Positions 60,414 through 64,000 of a stretch of 64,000 nt of DNA are shown here, in pieces. The DNA is from Nocardia transvalensis (GTDB lineage Bacteria > Actinomycetota > Actinomycetes > Mycobacteriales > Mycobacteriaceae). The DNA lies in contig NZ_JADLQQ010000006.1 of assembly GCF_015477765.1 (NCBI RefSeq), positions 124,001 to 188,000 of the forward strand. The letters run 5' to 3'. Position 1 is the stretch's first letter. Each line of letters begins with the position of its first letter. Below the pieces are notes generated by a model, which saw nothing but the letters and a program-made list of their open reading frames with translations, searched no databases and was not told where the DNA came from. The translations under genes and the position numbers were made by a program.

Positions 60414-62033
60414 ATGCCCACCCATGAAGTATTCAATCAGGTTCCGGACATCGTTCCGTTCGACTTCTCCCGCAATCCGGCGCTGATCGAGGCGCTGCAC
60501 CGCGAGGGGGCGGGCTGGGCGGAGGCCGAGGTGCGCGAATTGGGTGCACTCGCGGGCGGCGCCGAGGCGCAGGAATGGGGCCGGCTGGCCAACGAGTACC
60601 CGCCCGTGCTGCACACCCACGACCGGTACGGGCACCGCATCGATGAGGTCGAGTTCCACCCGTATTGGCACAAGCTGATGGAAGTCGCGATCGCGCACGG
60701 ACTGCACGGCAGCCCCTGGTCCGACGATCGTCCCGGCGCGCATGTCGCCCGCGCTGCCAAGTTCTACACCTGGGGCATCGCGGACGCCGGGCATATGTGC
60801 CCGATCTCCATGACCTATGCGGTGATTCCGGCGCTGCGTCACAACCGTGAGCTCTCGGCGAAGTACGAACCGCTGTTGACCTCTCGCACTTACGATTTCG
60901 GGCTCCGCGAACCGTCGGCCAAGGCGGGCCTGATCGCGGGCATGTCCATGACGGAGAAGCAGGGTGGTTCGGATGTGCGGGCCAACACCACCACCGCCAC
61001 ACCGCACTCCGATGGCAGCTACCGCATCGTCGGGCACAAGTGGTTCACGTCGGCGCCCATGTCGGATATGTTCCTGACTCTCGCCCAGGCACCCGGCGGC
61101 CTGTCCTGTTTCCTGCTGCCGCGGGTGCTGCCCGACGGGACGCTCAATGCCCTACGGCTGCAACGGCTCAAGGACAAGCTGGGCAACAAGTCCAATGCGT
61201 CGTCGGAGATCGAGTACGAGAACGCCGTCGGCTGGCTGGTCGGCCAGGAGGGCGCGGGCGTGAAGACCATCATCGAGATGGTGAACATGACCCGGCTCGA
61301 CTGTGTGATCGGTTCGGCCACCGGGATGCGCGCCGGTGTGGTGTTCGCGACGCATCACGCGCGGCATCGGGAAGCCTTCGGCGCCAAGCTGATCGACCAG
61401 CCGGCCATGCGCAATGTGCTTGCCGACCTGGTGATCGAATCCGATGCCGCGACCACCGTGATGATGCGGCTCGCCGGGGCCACCGATCGCGCCTCGAGCG
61501 ATCCCGCCGAAGCCGCGCTGCGCCGGATCGCGCTGGCCGTCACCAAATATTGGGTATGCAAGCGGGCGCCGGCCCATGCCGCCGAGGCGCTGGAATGTCT
61601 GGGCGGCAACGGGTATGTCGAGGATTCCGGCATGCCACGGCTGTATCGGGAGGCTCCGCTGATGTCGATCTGGGAGGGATCGGGCAATGTGGCCGCGCTG
61701 GATGCTTTGCGCGCCATGGGCCGCCAGCCCGAGACGGTGGAGGCGTACTTCAATGAGGTGTCGCTGGCACGCGGGGCCAATCGTCATCTCGACGATGCGA
61801 TCGATCGAATCGGCAAGGAGCTCACCGATCTCGGCGAGATCGAATACCGGGCCCGTCGCGTGGTCGAGCTGATGGCTCTGGTGCTGCAGGGGGCGCAGCT
61901 GGTTCGCCATGGACACGCCGCGGTGGCGGATGCGTTCTGCGCCAGTCGGTTCGGCGGTGACTGGGGTATCGCGTTCGGGACGCTGCCCACCGGCGTGGAC
62001 ACCACTGCCATTCTGGAGCGCGCCTACGTCTGA
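60414..62033 (+). CDS. AidB-like acyl-CoA dehydrogenase
   Basis: A 539-residue flavoprotein of the acyl-CoA dehydrogenase family, AidB branch. THEVFNQVPDIVPFD is the AidB-type N-terminus. MSMTEKQGGSDVRANTT (about 184) holds the FAD isoalloxazine contact, GHKWFTSAPMSDMFL the next strand, LGNKSNASSEIEYENAVGWL the domain junction, and ALECLGGNGYVEDSGMPRLY with IWEGSGNVAALD the C-terminal FAD/catalytic region. AGGAG lies 8 nt before ATG 60414. AidB proteins bind DNA and protect against alkylation in E. coli; actinobacterial ones may simply oxidise acyl-CoA. It is probably co-transcribed with the upstream TetR gene. Confidence 0.92.
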   Translation: MPTHEVFNQVPDIVPFDFSRNPALIEALHREGAGWAEAEVRELGALAGGAEAQEWGRLANEYPPVLHTHDRYGHRIDEVEFHPYWHKLMEVAIAHGLHGSPWSDDRPGAHVARAAKFYTWGIADAGHMCPISMTYAVIPALRHNRELSAKYEPLLTSRTYDFGLREPSAKAGLIAGMSMTEKQGGSDVRANTTTATPHSDGSYRIVGHKWFTSAPMSDMFLTLAQAPGGLSCFLLPRVLPDGTLNALRLQRLKDKLGNKSNASSEIEYENAVGWLVGQEGAGVKTIIEMVNMTRLDCVIGSATGMRAGVVFATHHARHREAFGAKLIDQPAMRNVLADLVIESDAATTVMMRLAGATDRASSDPAEAALRRIALAVTKYWVCKRAPAHAAEALECLGGNGYVEDSGMPRLYREAPLMSIWEGSGNVAALDALRAMGRQPETVEAYFNEVSLARGANRHLDDAIDRIGKELTDLGEIEYRARRVVELMALVLQGAQLVRHGHAAVADAFCASRFGGDWGIAFGTLPTGVDTTAILERAYV

Positions 62034-62090
62034 CCGGGTGGCCGCCCCGTGCTTGAAGGGGGAGTAGCTGCACGGGGCGGCCGAGGTCGC

Positions 62091-62930
62091 CTACTGCTTC
62101 ACGAGCGTGGCGACCTGGATATGGGGCCAGTCGACCGGTTTCGCCGGATCGGGGCCTGCGGGGAAGCGCAGAATCGACCGCTGGCTGTACTGCAACTGCA
62201 GGGTCTCGCTGCCGTCCGCGAGGCGCAGCGTCTCCACCCAGAAGGTGGACGACAGGGCGGTCGCGTCGGCATTGGTGGTGATGAAACCGACGTTGCGGAT
62301 GCCGCCGGTTCCGGCGCGGACCTCCAGGGTCGTGGTGTGGACGACCGTCTTCTCCTTGAGGGCGTCGGTGAGGACCACCGACGGGTCGCGCAAAGCCTGC
62401 TCCGGGACGCCGGGTGGGAGCTGGGTGCCGGGTGGCGGGAAATGACCGTCACCGAAGGTGAATCCGGCGGGGGTGGAGTCCAGCGGCGGGATGTCGGGTG
62501 CGCCGCAGGCTCCCGGCACCGGAGTGCCCTGGGCCAGCACGGTGTTCCCGTGCGGGATGCTGGCCATGCGCACCAGTGTTTCGCCGCTGGGTGGGGCGGT
62601 GGTGGGCGGGATGAAAAGCCACATCCCGTTCTCCACGTGCAATGCCTCGTTGGTGTGTGCGTCGCAGATCTGCTGGAGGTAATGCAGGCCGCGGAAGACG
62701 ATATCGTCCTGGTCGTTTCCGCGGTTGGGAATGGGCGCACCGATTTCGGTGAAGGTCAAAATCTCGCGAGTGGCGTTGGTCTTGACACGAAATGGCTTGC
62801 CGCCCTGACGATCCGGAAGTTCCGCCACACTGAACCCGGCTCCCATCCAGGTTCCGGGCAGATTCTGCAGCGGCCCGAGGTCGGCGGTCGAAATGAATGC
62901 CGGTGCGGCCGCGCGAACGCGAACGGTCAT
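62091..62930 (-). CDS. Heme-binding-like (nitrobindin/FABP-type) protein
   Basis: A 279-residue protein without signal peptide. LGPLQNLPGTWMGAGFSVAE is the first strand of a lipocalin-like barrel; REILTFTEIGAPIPNRG, VFRGLHYLQQICDAHTNEAL, ENGMWLFIPPT and FWVETLRLADGSETLQLQYS are further strands. The LPGTWxGxGFN-type start is that of proteins annotated heme-binding in databases, which differ from nitrobindin by being longer. ATG 62930 has GGGGGACACC upstream. It is convergent with the acyl-CoA dehydrogenase. The ligand is not certain. Confidence 0.75.
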   Translation of the reverse strand: MTVRVRAAAPAFISTADLGPLQNLPGTWMGAGFSVAELPDRQGGKPFRVKTNATREILTFTEIGAPIPNRGNDQDDIVFRGLHYLQQICDAHTNEALHVENGMWLFIPPTTAPPSGETLVRMASIPHGNTVLAQGTPVPGACGAPDIPPLDSTPAGFTFGDGHFPPPGTQLPPGVPEQALRDPSVVLTDALKEKTVVHTTTLEVRAGTGGIRNVGFITTNADATALSSTFWVETLRLADGSETLQLQYSQRSILRFPAGPDPAKPVDWPHIQVATLVKQ

Positions 62931-63029
62931 GGTGTCCCCCGTGTGCAATTTCCTCCTGAGACCAGGATGTCAGGTGAAGGCAGCGGGAACACGCCCCCAA
63001 TTCCGGGCCCAGAGATCCCACCTTCGGGG

Positions 63030-63455
63030 TCAGGGGGTGGTGGTGAGGGCGAGGCCGATGAGGGTGATGGCCTTCAAAAGCTCGAGGGCGATGTACCAGT
63101 AGTGGGCGGTGGAGCGGGGACTTTCTTCGCCTGCCAGGACGCGGTTCGAGCGACGGGTGAGGGGTGGGCGGACGACGAGGATCTGCACGGCCAAGAGGAC
63201 GGCCGCGATGATCAGCCAGGTCCAGGTGGCGCCGGATACGCCGACTGTCGCGGCCGAGACGAGAAGTACGGCAGCCAGGGCGGATTCGACGGTATTCAGG
63301 GCGCGGAAAACCAGGCGGCCGATGCCCAGGCCGAGGGCGAGGGTGATACCGGGGGCCCGGAACTTCAGCGGCGCCTCCAGGAAGGAGATCGCCAGCACCA
63401 TACCCAGCCACAGCATCGGCAGGAACCACAGCAGATGTTGTGCAACCGAGGTCAT
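63030..63455 (-). CDS. Four-TM integral membrane protein, unknown function
   Basis: A 141-residue protein with four hydrophobic segments, including LLWFLPMLWLGMVLAISFLE, ALAAVLLVSAATVGVSG, WLIIAAVLLAVQILVV and LLKAITLIGLALTT. LEAPLKFRAPGITLALGLG between segments 1 and 2 is a motif I associate with a family of small four-helix proteins of actinobacteria and proteobacteria without known role. The ATG follows TACCGT (63463-63468 on minus) by 7 nt without a ribosome site, so it is probably leaderless. It lies 19 nt downstream of pgi, on the same strand. Confidence 0.8.
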   Translation of the reverse strand: MTSVAQHLLWFLPMLWLGMVLAISFLEAPLKFRAPGITLALGLGIGRLVFRALNTVESALAAVLLVSAATVGVSGATWTWLIIAAVLLAVQILVVRPPLTRRSNRVLAGEESPRSTAHYWYIALELLKAITLIGLALTTTP

Positions 63456-63462
63456 GATCGCG

Positions 63463-63468
63463 ACGGTA
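63463..63468 (-). promoter_or_regulatory. -10 element of leaderless membrane-protein gene
   Basis: On the minus strand TACCGT, 7 nt, ATG 63455. It lies between the pgi stop and this start, so the gene may have its own promoter as well as pgi read-through. Confidence 0.4.
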
Positions 63469-63474
63469 CCCGGG

Positions 63475-64000
63475 TCAGCGATGGGAGCGGTACCAGCGGA
63501 TCAGGGCGTCGGTGGACGAATCCGACTGGGGGGCAGGGTCTTCGGCGGAGGCGAGCAGGGGTTCGAGTTCGAGGGCCTGCTGTTTGCCGAGTTCCACACC
63601 CCACTGGTCGAAGCTGTCGATGCCCCAGATGGTGCCCTCCACGAAGACCTGATGTTCGTAGAGCGCGATCAGCTGGCCGACCACCGAGGGGGTCAGCTGC
63701 TGCGCGAGAATCGTTGTGCTGGGGCGGTTTCCGGGCATGACCTTGTGGGGGACCAGCTTCGGGTCGGTGCCCTCGGCGGCGATCTCGTCGGCGGACTTGC
63801 CGAAGGCGAGCACCTTCGTCTGGGCGAACAGGTTGCTCATCAGGATGTCGTGCATGCTGCCCGTGCCGTCGCGTGTGGGGAGATCGTCGGTGGGGCGGGC
63901 AAATCCGATGAAATCGGCCGGAATCAGGCGGGTGCCCTGATGCAGCAGCTGATAGAACGCGTGCTGGCCGTTGGTGCCCGGCTCACCCCAGAAGATTTCG
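63475..64000 (-). CDS. pgi: Glucose-6-phosphate isomerase, C-terminal part (5' end outside window)
   Basis: About 175 C-terminal residues are present; the frame is open to the right edge. GTNGQHAFYQLLHQGTRLIP holds the conserved catalytic-region His and Gln; HDILMSNLFAQTKVLAFGK, GNRPSTTILAQQLTPSVVG and GIDSFDQWGVELGKQQAL are diagnostic, the last carrying the catalytic Lys region of the C-terminal PGI signature. The enzyme interconverts glucose-6-P and fructose-6-P in glycolysis and gluconeogenesis. It ends with RWYRSH and a stop at 63475. Confidence 0.97.
   Translation of the reverse strand, partial: EIFWGEPGTNGQHAFYQLLHQGTRLIPADFIGFARPTDDLPTRDGTGSMHDILMSNLFAQTKVLAFGKSADEIAAEGTDPKLVPHKVMPGNRPSTTILAQQLTPSVVGQLIALYEHQVFVEGTIWGIDSFDQWGVELGKQQALELEPLLASAEDPAPQSDSSTDALIRWYRSHR

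Overview
The window reads as chromosome of a high-GC mycolate-type actinomycete, most likely Nocardia. This is an inference from several things seen together: very high GC with strong third-position bias, an EspG/PPE-like/DUF3558 lipoprotein cluster, a rifampicin-monooxygenase-like gene, a DUF2630 protein, encapsulin with DyP cargo, and many apparently leaderless genes (TANNNT, 6-7 nt, then ATG/GTG). No rRNA, tRNA, insertion sequence, integrase or CRISPR array was seen.

Layout. 1-10.9 kb: the 3' part of a giant non-ribosomal peptide synthetase (A-T-C-A-T-C-A-T-E-C plus an eroded terminal A-like domain, no thioesterase). 11.1-14.0 kb: a two-gene ABC exporter and a MarR regulator. 14.0-23.5 kb: RidA, a WYL regulator divergent from an epoxide hydrolase, a GNAT, an alpha/beta hydrolase divergent from an SDR, a GH38 alpha-mannosidase and a secreted pyroglutamyl-peptidase-like protein. 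23.5-34.1 kb: a HelD-family RNA polymerase-binding helicase with a near-perfect rifamycin-associated element (RAE), a thioesterase, an EF-hand protein, a pentapeptide-repeat remnant, an epoxide hydrolase divergent from a CGNR regulator with phased operators, a secreted lipase, a small secreted protein, an FAD oxidoreductase, and a Rox-like rifampicin monooxygenase behind a second RAE core. 34.2-37.6 kb: a PPOX protein, an acyltransferase remnant, an SOS-box-controlled 55-residue microprotein and an MFS exporter. 37.6-43.2 kb: a minus-strand series thyA, folA, cupin, DyP peroxidase, encapsulin, membrane protein and NUDIX, with cobF divergent. 43.3-51 kb: a secreted protein, an Fpg/Nei glycosylase, a carboxylesterase, DUF2630, a four-gene type VII secretion-related operon and a methyltransferase. 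51-57 kb: TetR with two matching operators divergent from a TIM-barrel protein, a secreted lipase, MocR divergent from a PPOX protein, and a PLDc_N membrane protein. 57.2-57.6 kb: a 21-bp minisatellite bracketed by two long hairpins. 57.6-64 kb: an acyltransferase with an enoyl-CoA hydratase, TetR next to an AidB-like acyl-CoA dehydrogenase, a heme-binding-like protein, a membrane protein and the end of pgi.

Strongest leads. (1) Two RAE-like elements precede two different rifamycin-resistance-type genes, target protection (HelR-like) and drug modification (Rox-like), 7 kb apart. (2) A LexA box lies in the spacer of a promoter whose predicted +1 is the GTG of an unrecognised 55-residue protein. 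(3) Three CGNR-regulator sites are phased at 21 and 42 bp. (4) The NRPS ends in a condensation domain fused to a vestigial adenylation domain. All of these rest on reading the sequence and recalled family knowledge; no searches were run.
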